From the NCBI RefSeq assembly GCF_000468755.1, contig NZ_AWEZ01000006.1:53126-117125 (forward strand): 64,000 nucleotides of DNA. Reading direction: 5' to 3'. The stretch comes from Olsenella profusa F0195. Lineage in GTDB: Bacteria > Actinomycetota > Coriobacteriia > Coriobacteriales > Atopobiaceae. The position numbers and the translations under genes were made by a program. Numbering within the stretch: the first letter of the stretch is position 1; every line of letters begins with the position of its first letter. This document shows, piece after piece, positions 45,087-53,547 of this stretch. The notes below the pieces were generated by a model. It had not been told where the DNA came from and did not search any database. It saw only the letters and a list, made by a program, of their open reading frames with translations.

Positions 45087-47483
45087 ATGTTTTTGCAGAA
45101 TCTCGATTTTTCCATCGTACGGGCGAAGACAGGTGTCTCCTATGCCCAGACAAATCTCTTCGTCTTCTTCGTGCTCGAGGGCAGGATGACCGTGCGCTAT
45201 CGGGAGGAAGACATCAGTCTGGCAAAGGATGACGTGCTGCTTGTGGCCCCTGGCATGGGCTGCATGATACGGAAGTCTCAAGACGCCCTGTACGGGGTCG
45301 CGAGCTTTCCAATGGAGCTCATACATGCCGTCATAGGATCTCAGCATATCGTCCTGTACGCAAACTCGGTGAGGGATGCTTCCCATGCCTATGCAGATTT
45401 GCGTGAGGTCTTCAATGATTTGATAGCGGAGTATACGTCCGACACCAATCGGACCCATGCCCTACGGGATAGTCTCCTGCTGAAGTTACTCAACACCCTC
45501 ATAGAGAACTATCAGCTCAGCTTTGCGAACGTAGGAGAAGTTGGTGATGACGCCAGCAATGACGCCCGCATGGAAGAGGCCATACGATATGTGCTCAATA
45601 ATCTGACGACCAACATAACGCTCTCGAGGCTTGCCCGAAGCATGTACATCTCGCCATCGACGCTTTCACGGCTGTTCAAGCATGGCACGGGCATAAACTT
45701 TACGGAGTACGTGTCACGGCTTCGCGTGCAGATGTCCCTCGAACTTCTCGAGTCGTCCGATAAGAACCTCACGGAGATTGCGTTGGCCTGCGGCTTCTCA
45801 TCCCCTGTGACCTTTAACCGGGCCTTTCACAAGGTTATGGGAACGAGTCCCTCCGGGTTTCGCAAGACCAATCGGCAGAATGCCAAGCAGCTCAAGCAGC
45901 AGCGACAGAAGGACGAGCGGGAGGTTCGTCGTGAGCTTGTCGAAAAGGGCTACAGGGCCCCTCAATCCAGGCACCAGGAAGACTTATTGTTGGATATCGA
46001 GCGCACGCACATCGAGAGACATGCCTGCCTAGGTATCATAAATATGGGTAATATTGCTGATATTATGCAGATACAGCAGCATGTCCTGCACCTGCACAAG
46101 AACCTTCACTTCCGGTATTTCAGAATATGGAACATCTTCTCTCGGAGTCTCAAGGTGTCGGACGGCATGACGTTTGGCAGCTATAACTTCTATGAACTCG
46201 ACACTGTGCTGGACTTTTTCGTTACCAACAACCTCAAGCCATACATCTGCCTTGGAAGGCGTCCCAACATGGCTCTGAAATCGCTTGGGAACAACGTGTT
46301 CTATATGGACGACTGCGTGCAGTTCGTCTCGAAGCGCATATGGGCAGACTGCCTCTCGAGCCTGCTTGATGAGATGGTAAATCGCTATGGGCTCACGGAG
46401 GTGTCAACGTGGATCTTCGAGTTTGATCGTGACTATGACCATGATGACAGCATGGAGTCCTATGCGGGCGACCCCTTCGACTTCTTTGATGCGTGGAAGA
46501 CCGCCTATCGTATTGTCCATGAGAAGGTTCCCGGTGCTCTCTTTGGGGGCATTTCGGGTGAGGTTGTGGAGAACTACAGCTTTCTCAAGCGCTTCTACCA
46601 GCGCTGTATTGCCGAACACTGCGCTCCAGACTTCGCATCATTCCTCTTGTTTCCCTATTTCTCAGGCAGCGGAGACAAACAGCGTAGGAGGATCTGTCCA
46701 GATGTGTCGTTTGTCAAGCTGCTTGTAGAGAAGATGCGCTCCCTTATGGACGAATCGGGCATGGGCGGCAGAAGGCTCTTCATTTCCGAGTTCAATAGCT
46801 CAATCTCCAACAGAAACTACCTCAATGACAGCTGCATGCGTGCCGCGTGGACCATAGAGGCGATCCGGCATGTTGACACACAGGTTGACTGCGTATGCTT
46901 GATGGCCGGATCGGACTGGATCAGCAATTACTCGGACGCCAGCTGCATCATCGAAGGAAAGATCGGACTCCTCTCTCAGGATGGAATCCGCAAGCCCGTC
47001 TACTTTGCCATCGACTTTCTCAATCAGCTTGGGGAGAGGCTCATCGCCCAGGGGGACAACTATGTCGCTACCCTGCAGGATAACGGTGACATCTATATCC
47101 TGTGCTTCTATTATGCCTACCCACAGGCCATAAGAAATCTGACCAACGAGAACATTGGTCTTAACGAGTGCATCTCATACCATGCCGTTGGTGCACTGCC
47201 CCTTACGCTCAACTTTGCCATTGAGCACCTGTGCCTCCCGGGTGAGTATTGCGTGAAGAAGAGGGTCATTGACACGAGCCATGGCGACGTGGTGGGGGAG
47301 TGGCGAAAATTCCAGTTTGAGAGGCACCTCACTACTCGTGATGTGGATTATCTGCGAGCCGTGTGCTGCCCATGCATCAGCATTGACAGAAAGACCGTTG
47401 ATTCCCGCAAGAGGCTTTGGGTTCAAACGACACTGAAGCCCAACTCGATCGTCTCCCTGCACATCTATCGACACAAGAAATAG
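45087..47483 (+). CDS. AraC-family regulator fused to a GH39-like domain
   Basis: A 798-residue protein in three parts. Residues 1-100 are a cupin-like sensor (FFVLEGRMTVRYREEDISL, VAPGMGCMI). Residues about 165-265 are an AraC double helix-turn-helix (LARSMYISPSTLSRLFK, IALACGFSSPVTFNRAFHK). Residues about 310-798 resemble a GH39 beta-xylosidase barrel. In the latter the acid/base region reads WIFEFDRDYD in place of the usual FEVWNEPD pattern, so the acid/base Glu appears lost. The nucleophile-like Glu of LFISEFNSS is kept. A sugar-binding sensor role is therefore more likely than hydrolysis. It probably induces the adjacent catabolic genes. Confidence 0.85.
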   Translation: MFLQNLDFSIVRAKTGVSYAQTNLFVFFVLEGRMTVRYREEDISLAKDDVLLVAPGMGCMIRKSQDALYGVASFPMELIHAVIGSQHIVLYANSVRDASHAYADLREVFNDLIAEYTSDTNRTHALRDSLLLKLLNTLIENYQLSFANVGEVGDDASNDARMEEAIRYVLNNLTTNITLSRLARSMYISPSTLSRLFKHGTGINFTEYVSRLRVQMSLELLESSDKNLTEIALACGFSSPVTFNRAFHKVMGTSPSGFRKTNRQNAKQLKQQRQKDEREVRRELVEKGYRAPQSRHQEDLLLDIERTHIERHACLGIINMGNIADIMQIQQHVLHLHKNLHFRYFRIWNIFSRSLKVSDGMTFGSYNFYELDTVLDFFVTNNLKPYICLGRRPNMALKSLGNNVFYMDDCVQFVSKRIWADCLSSLLDEMVNRYGLTEVSTWIFEFDRDYDHDDSMESYAGDPFDFFDAWKTAYRIVHEKVPGALFGGISGEVVENYSFLKRFYQRCIAEHCAPDFASFLLFPYFSGSGDKQRRRICPDVSFVKLLVEKMRSLMDESGMGGRRLFISEFNSSISNRNYLNDSCMRAAWTIEAIRHVDTQVDCVCLMAGSDWISNYSDASCIIEGKIGLLSQDGIRKPVYFAIDFLNQLGERLIAQGDNYVATLQDNGDIYILCFYYAYPQAIRNLTNENIGLNECISYHAVGALPLTLNFAIEHLCLPGEYCVKKRVIDTSHGDVVGEWRKFQFERHLTTRDVDYLRAVCCPCISIDRKTVDSRKRLWVQTTLKPNSIVSLHIYRHKK

Positions 47484-47821
47484 GCGTGACGTCTCAAAGC
47501 GCACGTAACCTATCACTGCCACCATCACACATGAATGATGGCGTGCGACCGCTGCCGTCGCCCTCTGTTGGCGTGCCTTTTGGTGTAGGCCCCTCCTACA
47601 CACCTTCGTGTTCAAGAAAAGGATGCTATTTCTTGCAGCCCACGTCTCATGTCGCGGGAAGGCGCAAGAATCACGCCATCTTTGCGACTGATGTGGGTCG
47701 ATGCCGTGCATGGCCCCCCTCTAGACTTGATTTCAAGAGATGACGCAGGTGGTGTCACTCAAGGGCGAATCGATTCCCCCATTTTTTCGTTTCTTCGAAC
47801 ACTCAGAGATAGGGGAGGGAA
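47484..47821. other. promoter region ahead of the GPH symporter
   Basis: 338 bases without a gene. It contains GTGTAGG-CCCCT-CCTACAC (47583-47601), a likely end hairpin of the regulator gene. It also contains CAAGAAA...TTTCTTG (47613-47635), a possible operator. Confidence 0.45.
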
Positions 47822-49234
47822 ATGGAAGCGGATGGCATTAAAAAGCATATGGCCACACGCGCGGCAGTCATTTGCTATGGCTTTGGTGACCTGGCTTCGC
47901 AGTTTGTCTGGACATTTGTCGGCTCGTATCTAACCATCTACTATACCGACGTGGTGGGGATAGCGCCCTTTGCCGTTTCGGTCATCATGCTGGCGGCACG
48001 TGCCTGGGATGCCCTTAACGACCCAATGATGGGCGCTATCGCAGAACGTACTCGTTCGAGGTGGGGACGCTTCCGCCCATACATTGCCTTTGGATGCCCG
48101 TTCCTGGCGATTTTTTCCATCCTCACGTTTACCAATCCCTTTGGGGGAAGCACGACAGCGGGAGTGATTTGGGCAGCCGTCATCTACACGGTGGCCGGGA
48201 TGTGCTACACACTGGTCAATATTCCCTATGGTGCCATGGCTGCGGTCATGTCAGAGGATGCGGATCAGCGCAACAAGATCAATACCTCGCGCAACGTTGG
48301 CATGAACATCGGTATGACAATCGTCAATGCCGTGTCTCCCATACTGTTGCTTCATTTTTCAGCCCAAGGTTCCAGCACAGCTGATGCCCAGGGATACCTG
48401 GTGGTAGCGATTGTCTACGCGATCATATCAATCCCACTCTTCCTGATCGTGTTCTTCACCGCACGGGAAAACGTGCAGCCTCTCAAGGCCACGATGACCC
48501 GTAAGTTCTCGTTTAAAGAGACTGTCAAGAATCTTGTTACCAACAGATACCTCATGATTATCAGCGCTGTCATGCTCGTCCAGATGACGGCGTTCATGGG
48601 ACGCATTGCGGTCTGTGCCTTCTGGGTCATCTATGACTTAGGCTCATTCACGATGATTGCCCTCATCATGACGCTTCCGACGCTGCTGGGCGTTGTGGGA
48701 TCCTTGTTTGTTCCAGCCTGTGCGAAGAGGCTCGGCAAGCGAAACGTACTGATGGGCTCCATGCTCATACAGGCCATCGGGTTGCTTGTGATGTTCCTTG
48801 CCCCCTATGACAACATGGCGATGGTCATTGCGGGCGATGTGATCTTCGGCATTTTCAACGTCGGGTTTCCCATGTCCCTGTCGATGGTTGCAGACTCGGT
48901 CGACTACATGGAGGACAAGACGGGCGTGCGTACCGATGGCACCGCCTATGCTACCTACGGCCTGGCCACCAAGATCGGAAATGCCATCGGTGGCGCATTC
49001 GGAGTCACCATCATGTCAGTGTTTGGCTATGTCCCCAATGTGGCCCAGACCTCGTTTGCCCAGATGGGCATAAATTTTACGGTCAATCTCGTTCCCGCAA
49101 TCCTGTTCATCCTCGCCGCACTTCTGTGCCTGCTCTGGAAGATGACGGATGCTGACGCGGATGCCATTCGCACGAGGCTTAGGAAACGTCACGAGGAAGA
49201 GCAGAGAAGCCTTGAGGCCGCCACGGCCGAGTAG
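47822..49234 (+). CDS. GPH-family sugar:cation symporter (MFS)
   Basis: A 470-residue protein with 12 membrane helices. YGFGDLASQFVWTFVGSYLT, the loop DALNDPMMGAIAERTRSRWG with RPY following, and VNIPYGAMAAVMS are hallmarks of glycoside-pentoside-hexuronide symporters (MelB, XynP, UidB relatives). GGGGAGGG precedes the ATG. It heads the plus-strand cluster with an oxidoreductase and the deglycosidase subunits, so it most likely imports the glycoside or released sugar. Confidence 0.9.
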   Translation: MEADGIKKHMATRAAVICYGFGDLASQFVWTFVGSYLTIYYTDVVGIAPFAVSVIMLAARAWDALNDPMMGAIAERTRSRWGRFRPYIAFGCPFLAIFSILTFTNPFGGSTTAGVIWAAVIYTVAGMCYTLVNIPYGAMAAVMSEDADQRNKINTSRNVGMNIGMTIVNAVSPILLLHFSAQGSSTADAQGYLVVAIVYAIISIPLFLIVFFTARENVQPLKATMTRKFSFKETVKNLVTNRYLMIISAVMLVQMTAFMGRIAVCAFWVIYDLGSFTMIALIMTLPTLLGVVGSLFVPACAKRLGKRNVLMGSMLIQAIGLLVMFLAPYDNMAMVIAGDVIFGIFNVGFPMSLSMVADSVDYMEDKTGVRTDGTAYATYGLATKIGNAIGGAFGVTIMSVFGYVPNVAQTSFAQMGINFTVNLVPAILFILAALLCLLWKMTDADADAIRTRLRKRHEEEQRSLEAATAE

Positions 49235-49324
49235 GAAATCATGTCAGGTCAAATGCCTGGAATGGGGCTGGGGTTCCATACATGTGGGCAAGAGGTGCTC
49301 GCATGGTGACGATAGGAGGTAACG

Positions 49325-50431
49325 ATGAGCAAGGTGCGCATAGGCATCGTAGGCTGCGGAGGCATTGCCAACCAAAAGCACATGCCTGCCATGAGGAAGA
49401 ACGGCACCCTGTGCGAGATCGTAGCCACGTGCGACATCATCAAGGAGCGTGCGCAGAAGGCTGCCGAAGAGTACGGTGCAACGGGGTGCAAGGTCTACGA
49501 GGATTATCATGATCTGCTGGCTAATCCCAACGTGGAGGTCGTACACGTTTGCACACCGAACGTGTCTCATTCCGAGATCACGATTGCTGCCTTTGAGGCA
49601 GGCAAGCACGTGTATTGTGAGAAGCCTATGTCTCACAGCACCGAGGAGGCACAGAAGATGCTGGATGCCTGGCGTACGTCAGGAATGCAGTTTACGATTG
49701 GCTATCAAAACCGGTGCCGCGCAGAGGTGCAGAACCTACATGCCGCCTGTGAGGCAGGCGATCTGGGCGACATCTACTATGCCCAGGCTTGGGCCATCCG
49801 TCGGCGCGCCGTTCCTACGTGGGGCGTGTTCCCCAATAAGGCCCTTCAGGGTGGTGGACCCCTCATTGATATCGGGACTCATGCCCTGGACATCACCCTA
49901 TGGTGCATGAACAACTATGATGTCGAGTCTATCTCGGGCTCCGTGTTCTACAAGCTAGGCGGCCTGCAACAGGCAACCGAAGGCAACCTCTTTGGCCCCT
50001 GGGATCCCAAGACCTATGAGGTCGAGGACTCAGCATTTGGCTTCATCAAGATGAAGAACGGCGCGGCCATCAACCTGTTCGCCTCATGGGCCCTCAACCT
50101 ACTTGATTCGAGGGAGGCCTCCACGACGCTGTGCGGTACCAAGGAGGGCGCCGAGATTCACTCTGGCATGAGCTATCCACAGAACGAGCTCATCTATAAC
50201 CGTGGCCGCAACGGTCAGCTTATGGAGGAACGCCTGACGCCGCAGGGTGACGTCGCCTACTTTGGCGGTGGCGGTGACGTCGAGGGCGTCATCGACAACC
50301 GGCAGTGGCTCGAGGCCATCCAGAAGGGTACCGAGCCCCTCGTCAAGCCAGAGCAGGCCTTTGTGATTACCAAGGTCCTGGACAATATCTACAAGGCCGC
50401 ACGTGAGAACAGAGAGATTCGTTTCGACTAG
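49325..50431 (+). CDS. Gfo/Idh/MocA oxidoreductase, probable C-glycoside 3-oxidase
   Basis: A 368-residue protein. NAD-binding [23 protein letters not shown] (98-101) and [19 protein letters not shown] are the family motifs. In described C-glycoside pathways (DgpA of puerarin-degrading bacteria and relatives) a protein of this family oxidises the sugar C3-hydroxyl to a ketone, which makes the C-C bond cleavable. Located between the symporter and the two deglycosidase subunits, with 29 bases to the next gene. The role is inferred from family and neighbours. Confidence 0.82.
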   Translation: MSKVRIGIVGCGGIANQKHMPAMRKNGTLCEIVATCDIIKERAQKAAEEYGATGCKVYEDYHDLLANPNVEVVHVCTPNVSHSEITIAAFEAGKHVYCEKPMSHSTEEAQKMLDAWRTSGMQFTIGYQNRCRAEVQNLHAACEAGDLGDIYYAQAWAIRRRAVPTWGVFPNKALQGGGPLIDIGTHALDITLWCMNNYDVESISGSVFYKLGGLQQATEGNLFGPWDPKTYEVEDSAFGFIKMKNGAAINLFASWALNLLDSREASTTLCGTKEGAEIHSGMSYPQNELIYNRGRNGQLMEERLTPQGDVAYFGGGGDVEGVIDNRQWLEAIQKGTEPLVKPEQAFVITKVLDNIYKAARENREIRFD

Positions 50432-50460
50432 ACGTGTCAGTAGGTAGGGAGACGGCAAAC

Positions 50461-51345
50461 ATGTATCAGTATGATCGAAGGGGACCAAAGCGTGGCGTCG
50501 CCATTTACAGCTATTCTGCCGATTTTGGCCTGACCAAGAACCTTGAGGACTGCTTCGAGGACGTGCACGACATGGACGCCCATGGTATCGAGATTCTGGC
50601 AAACACGCACATCGAGAACTATCCGTTCCCAACGGACGAGTGGGTGGACAGGTGGTTCCGCCTGTGTGACAAGTACGAGATCGTTCCGGTGGAGTATGGC
50701 AACTGGATTGACTCCCATGTCATGCGCAGCGTTCGCGAGCTGACGACGGAGGAGTCCGTGGCAATGCTCAAACGGGACATCAGGATTGCCCATCGCCTGG
50801 GCTTTACGGTCATGCGCACCAAGATGCCCGTCATTGCGGACTTCGGCCCCAATCAGTCGCCAGTCAAGAACTGGCGTGACATCATCCTCGGAGCTCTGCC
50901 CCTGGCGGAGGAGCTCGGTATCAAGATGTGCCCAGAGATTCATAATCCGGTTAATCTGGCCAGCCCAATCGTCCAGGATTACGTTGACTTCATCGATAGG
51001 ACGGGGACAAGGAACTTCGGGCTGAACATCGATTTCAGCGTGTTCAAGAATCATTTCGACCCAGGCGAATGGGTTGATCCGGCATTCACGACCAGCAAGC
51101 CCGAGGAGATCATTCCCCTGCTTCCGTACCTTTACTGTTGCCATGCCAAGTTCTTCCATATCAACGATGACTTTGAGGAGACAACGGTTCCGTATCCCGA
51201 GATCATCCAGATTCTGAAGGACCATGACTGGGATGGTTACCTCCTCAGCGAGTACGAGGGCGCCGACAAATATGACGAGGGTTATGAAGTCGGTCAGACC
51301 CTGCGCAAACATCACATTCTGATGAAGCGCTGTATCGGCGACTAG
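50461..51345 (+). CDS. C-glycoside deglycosidase alpha-subunit-like TIM barrel
   Basis: A 294-residue sugar-phosphate-isomerase-like barrel. Expected metal ligands are Glu159 (MCPEIHNP), Asp191 (GLNIDFSVF), His228 or His233 ([11 protein letters not shown]) and Glu264 (LLSEYEG). Catalytic alpha subunits of bacterial C-deglycosidases (DgpC/CarC type) are Mn-dependent barrels of this fold. The adjacent small gene at 51358 encodes the matching beta subunit, which favours this over a plain epimerase. Start ATG 50461 has AGGGAG upstream. Confidence 0.78.
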   Translation: MYQYDRRGPKRGVAIYSYSADFGLTKNLEDCFEDVHDMDAHGIEILANTHIENYPFPTDEWVDRWFRLCDKYEIVPVEYGNWIDSHVMRSVRELTTEESVAMLKRDIRIAHRLGFTVMRTKMPVIADFGPNQSPVKNWRDIILGALPLAEELGIKMCPEIHNPVNLASPIVQDYVDFIDRTGTRNFGLNIDFSVFKNHFDPGEWVDPAFTTSKPEEIIPLLPYLYCCHAKFFHINDDFEETTVPYPEIIQILKDHDWDGYLLSEYEGADKYDEGYEVGQTLRKHHILMKRCIGD

Positions 51346-51357
51346 GAGGGACGAAAG

Positions 51358-51801
51358 ATGGAACGTGAAGTAATACAGTCTGTTGGCTTTAGGAATGTCA
51401 AGGACGAGTCCGGAGAGGTTACCGGCTTTCAGCTCAAGGTTCGCCTGCCCTATTATCGCGGTGTGTTTCTGAGCCAGATCATGCCTGGAACGCTGTATGT
51501 CGATGGTGAGAAGTTCGATAAGGATCAGATCCTCTGGCGTATCAAGGGCGAGGACTATACGGCCGAGGAAATGAGGTACGACATGACGACGCAGTGGGAT
51601 GTCACTGCCCCTGCCGTCCTTAAGGTCAAGAAACCGGGTGGCCTCGCCCAGGGATTCCATGACCTCACGTATGGCTTCTGCTTCACCTCGTCGTACATGC
51701 CACCCATCATTCAAGATCACCTCGATCCTGACAAGGAGAACGAGATCTTCATGCCTGAGTTCGGCCACCACGTGAACAGGCGCCGCTTGCTTATCGTGTA
51801 G
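51358..51801 (+). CDS. C-glycoside deglycosidase beta subunit (DUF6379 family)
   Basis: A 147-residue protein. SVGFRNVKDESGEVTGFQL followed by VRLPYYRGVFLSQIMPGTLY and VDGEKF is the characteristic N-terminal pattern of the DUF6379 / C-deglycosidase small subunit. The LTYGFCFTSSYMPP segment follows. In known enzymes this beta subunit binds the TIM-barrel alpha subunit and shapes the active site for C-glucosyl flavonoids or related compounds. It starts 12 bases after the alpha subunit with GGAGGGA upstream. The recognition is by pattern memory only. Confidence 0.8.
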   Translation: MEREVIQSVGFRNVKDESGEVTGFQLKVRLPYYRGVFLSQIMPGTLYVDGEKFDKDQILWRIKGEDYTAEEMRYDMTTQWDVTAPAVLKVKKPGGLAQGFHDLTYGFCFTSSYMPPIIQDHLDPDKENEIFMPEFGHHVNRRRLLIV

Positions 51802-52103
51802 CCTTCGACGTTCTTGCAAGAAGCCCTCTTGGCCCCCTGTGTCGCATCTGCGCGCAGGGGGTCTCGCATACTGGCGGCGCGCATAATATGATGGGGCAAC
51901 GTATCGGTGACGCTTGCGATGAGCCTCGCATCATCGGCGGGCTTCCTCTGGATGAGTTCGCACGTTCGATGTGGAAGAGGGGCGCACGACCGTCGCGGGC
52001 GGCTGTCCCTTTTGAGCTTGTTACAAGTCTGATCTGCGGCGGGACGTTCTGCTCGGTGGCGTCGTATGTGTAGCCACCGTTCTCGCTGGCAACGGCCACC
52101 GCT
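51802..52103. other. intergenic region after the deglycosidase operon
   Basis: Contains a 12-bp palindrome TTCTTGCAAGAA (51811-51822) and a CCCCCTG/CAGGGGG hairpin (51833-51861) that may end transcription. A 61-codon ORF at 51888-52073 has no recognisable family or ribosome-binding site and is not called. Confidence 0.45.
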
Positions 52104-52266
52104 CTGTGGGTGCTCTTCTCCACCTGTGTGGGTGCCAATCGGTCCGTGTGGGTGCGTATCTCCTGGGGTCGGCTCACGGAACCCCAGGTCGGCGGAGGCT
52201 GTCGCGGGAGAAAGGCACCCACACGCAGCAAAAGGCACCCACATGCAAATGAAAAGCGCCCACAGG
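52104..52266. repeat. GTGGGTGC palindromic repeat, copy 1
   Basis: Three direct GTGGGTGC words (about 52106, 52128, 52147) are mirrored by GGCACCCAC at 52214 and 52234 and GCGCCCAC at 52256. It can fold into a large branched hairpin. A second copy with clear similarity (TCTCCAC, GGTGCCA-TCGGT-CGTGTGGGTGCG, GGGAGAAA-GCACCCACA, GCAGCAAAAGGCACCCACA) lies at 57231-57373. Confidence 0.9.
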
Positions 52267-52298
52267 GGAGAGGGCCAGGCGGCTGTTCTCCTTGATTT

Positions 52299-52349
52299 AT
52301 CGAAAAACAATAAATTTATATTGATAAACGATAGATTTACGACTATAGT
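52299..52349 (+). promoter_or_regulatory. promoter with overlapping palindromic operator (DUF2975-HTH unit)
   Basis: TTGATA (52321-52326), 17 bases, TATAGT (52344-52349) is a near-consensus promoter, 36 bases before the DUF2975 gene. The palindrome ATCG....CAATA-AATTTA-TATTG....CGAT (52299-52332) overlaps the -35. Control by the HTH protein at 52846 is likely. Confidence 0.75.
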
Positions 52350-52384
52350 GTCCACACACACCACCTCGTGAGGGGGAGACGCCT

Positions 52385-52843
52385 ATGCCAAAGAGGGGGA
52401 TGGTCATCCTACTTGTGATCATGGACCTGGTGGCGGTGGTAGCCTGCCTGCTCATCGCCTTCGTGATCATGCCCGGTGCAGAGGGGGCGGGCCTTGTGCC
52501 ACCCTACTCGTCCGTTCTGTTCATCGTGGGGTCGGTACCACTGCTCGTGCTGGCCGTCGTGGCGCTGAGGCTTTTTGGTGCCATCGGCAGGGGAGAGGTG
52601 TTCACTGTCGCCAACGTGCGCACGCTCAAGGCGATGGGCTGGCTCTGTGGCGTGGATACGCTGATCTGGCTGGGCGAGTTCGTGGCGTATGCGCTCGTGG
52701 CTCAGCCGGTGCGCTTCTCGGTTGCCGCGGCACTCGCCGTTGCAGCGGCCTTCTCGTTCTCGCTGACCATCGTGAGCGCGACGCTTGCCGCCTTCACACG
52801 GTCGGCGGCCGAGCTCAAAGACGACAACGACCTGGTGGTGTAG
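52385..52843 (+). CDS. DUF2975 membrane protein
   Basis: A 152-residue protein with four membrane helices (starts about 6, 42, 85 and 115). LFGAIGRGEVFTVANVRTLK between helices 2 and 3 is the typical DUF2975 loop. Such proteins are nearly always paired with a very small Cro/CI-type HTH protein, as here (two bases to 52846), and may sense a membrane signal for it. Function unproven. Confidence 0.85.
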   Translation: MPKRGMVILLVIMDLVAVVACLLIAFVIMPGAEGAGLVPPYSSVLFIVGSVPLLVLAVVALRLFGAIGRGEVFTVANVRTLKAMGWLCGVDTLIWLGEFVAYALVAQPVRFSVAAALAVAAAFSFSLTIVSATLAAFTRSAAELKDDNDLVV

Positions 52844-52845
52844 AG

Positions 52846-53076
52846 ATGCCGGAGCAACCGCAGGGAGAGATTCGCGTGAACCTGGACGTCATGCTCGCCC
52901 GCCGCAGGATGACGCTCACGGAGCTCTCGGAGCGTGTGGGTGTGACCATCGCGAACCTCTCCATCCTCAAGAACGGGAAGGCTCGTGCCATACGCTTCAC
53001 CACGCTTGCCGCGATCTGTCGCGAGCTGGAATGCCAGCCCGGTGACGTGCTTGAGTACGTTCCACACCAGACGTAA
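52846..53076 (+). CDS. small Cro/CI-type HTH regulator (YozG-like)
   Basis: A 76-residue protein. RVNLDVMLARRRMTLTELSE then VGVTIANLSILKNGKARAIR is the HTH, and LECQPGDVLEY is the standard end of the HTH_26 group. It probably autoregulates the unit through the palindrome at 52299-52332. The DUF4153-like gene follows after 18 bases. Confidence 0.88.
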   Translation: MPEQPQGEIRVNLDVMLARRRMTLTELSERVGVTIANLSILKNGKARAIRFTTLAAICRELECQPGDVLEYVPHQT

Positions 53077-53094
53077 CGACGAAAGGAACAACCT

Positions 53095-53430
53095 ATGGCT
53101 ACGTATGAAGGGGCCGGGATCCCTCCCGTGCCCGAGGGCTACCATACCCAAAACGCAGATGCCGCCGCTGGACATGCCGGCGGGGAACGGCCCCCCATGA
53201 CCAGGGGAGACGTGCCAGTCCTCCTGCTTGCCCTGGCCTTCTCGCTCCTGTGGACGTGGGCATCCGATGCCGCGCAGTACTCCCTGTGGTTCCTCTTCTC
53301 GGGCGGCGCGACGCTTTCCGTGGGCGTCGTGAGCTTTCTGGCCTGTGCCATCATCGTGCGCAGGGGCCTCATGAATATTACGCGCCAATCGGTGCATGAT
53401 TCCATGAGCCGCCGGTGTGCCGTTCCATAG
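53095..53430 (+). pseudogene. DUF4153-like membrane protein, 5' fragment cut by IS21
   Basis: Start ATG 53095 behind AAAGGA. The host-derived part encodes a Pro/Gly-rich N-terminus, two membrane helices (DVPVLLLALAFSLLWTW, GVVSFLACAIIV) and RRGLMNITRQSV, matching the start of DUF4153/DUF4173-type proteins. At 53413 the IS element begins, and translation runs only to a stop at 53430. The rest of the gene is at 56018-57187. Confidence 0.75.
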
Positions 53431-53460
53431 CGCGTCGGTGCGCACCGACACTTTCATCCA

Positions 53461-53482
53461 AGCCCGGCATCGCCGGGCTTTT
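53461..53482 (+). terminator. intrinsic terminator inside the IS21 left end
   Basis: AGCCCGGC (53461-53468), three-base loop, GCCGGGCT (53472-53479), then TTT. Placed between the left end and istA, it would block host transcripts from entering the transposase genes. Confidence 0.85.
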
Positions 53483-53547
53483 CCTTTCTAGAATCGATTG
53501 CGGGGACGCAAGGGGCGTCCCGTGGCCATCGAGAGAAAGGAAGCAGA

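Noticed and set aside
51888..52073. 61-codon ORF after the deglycosidase genes
   Set aside because: No ribosome-binding site, no recognisable family, and it runs into the repeat element.
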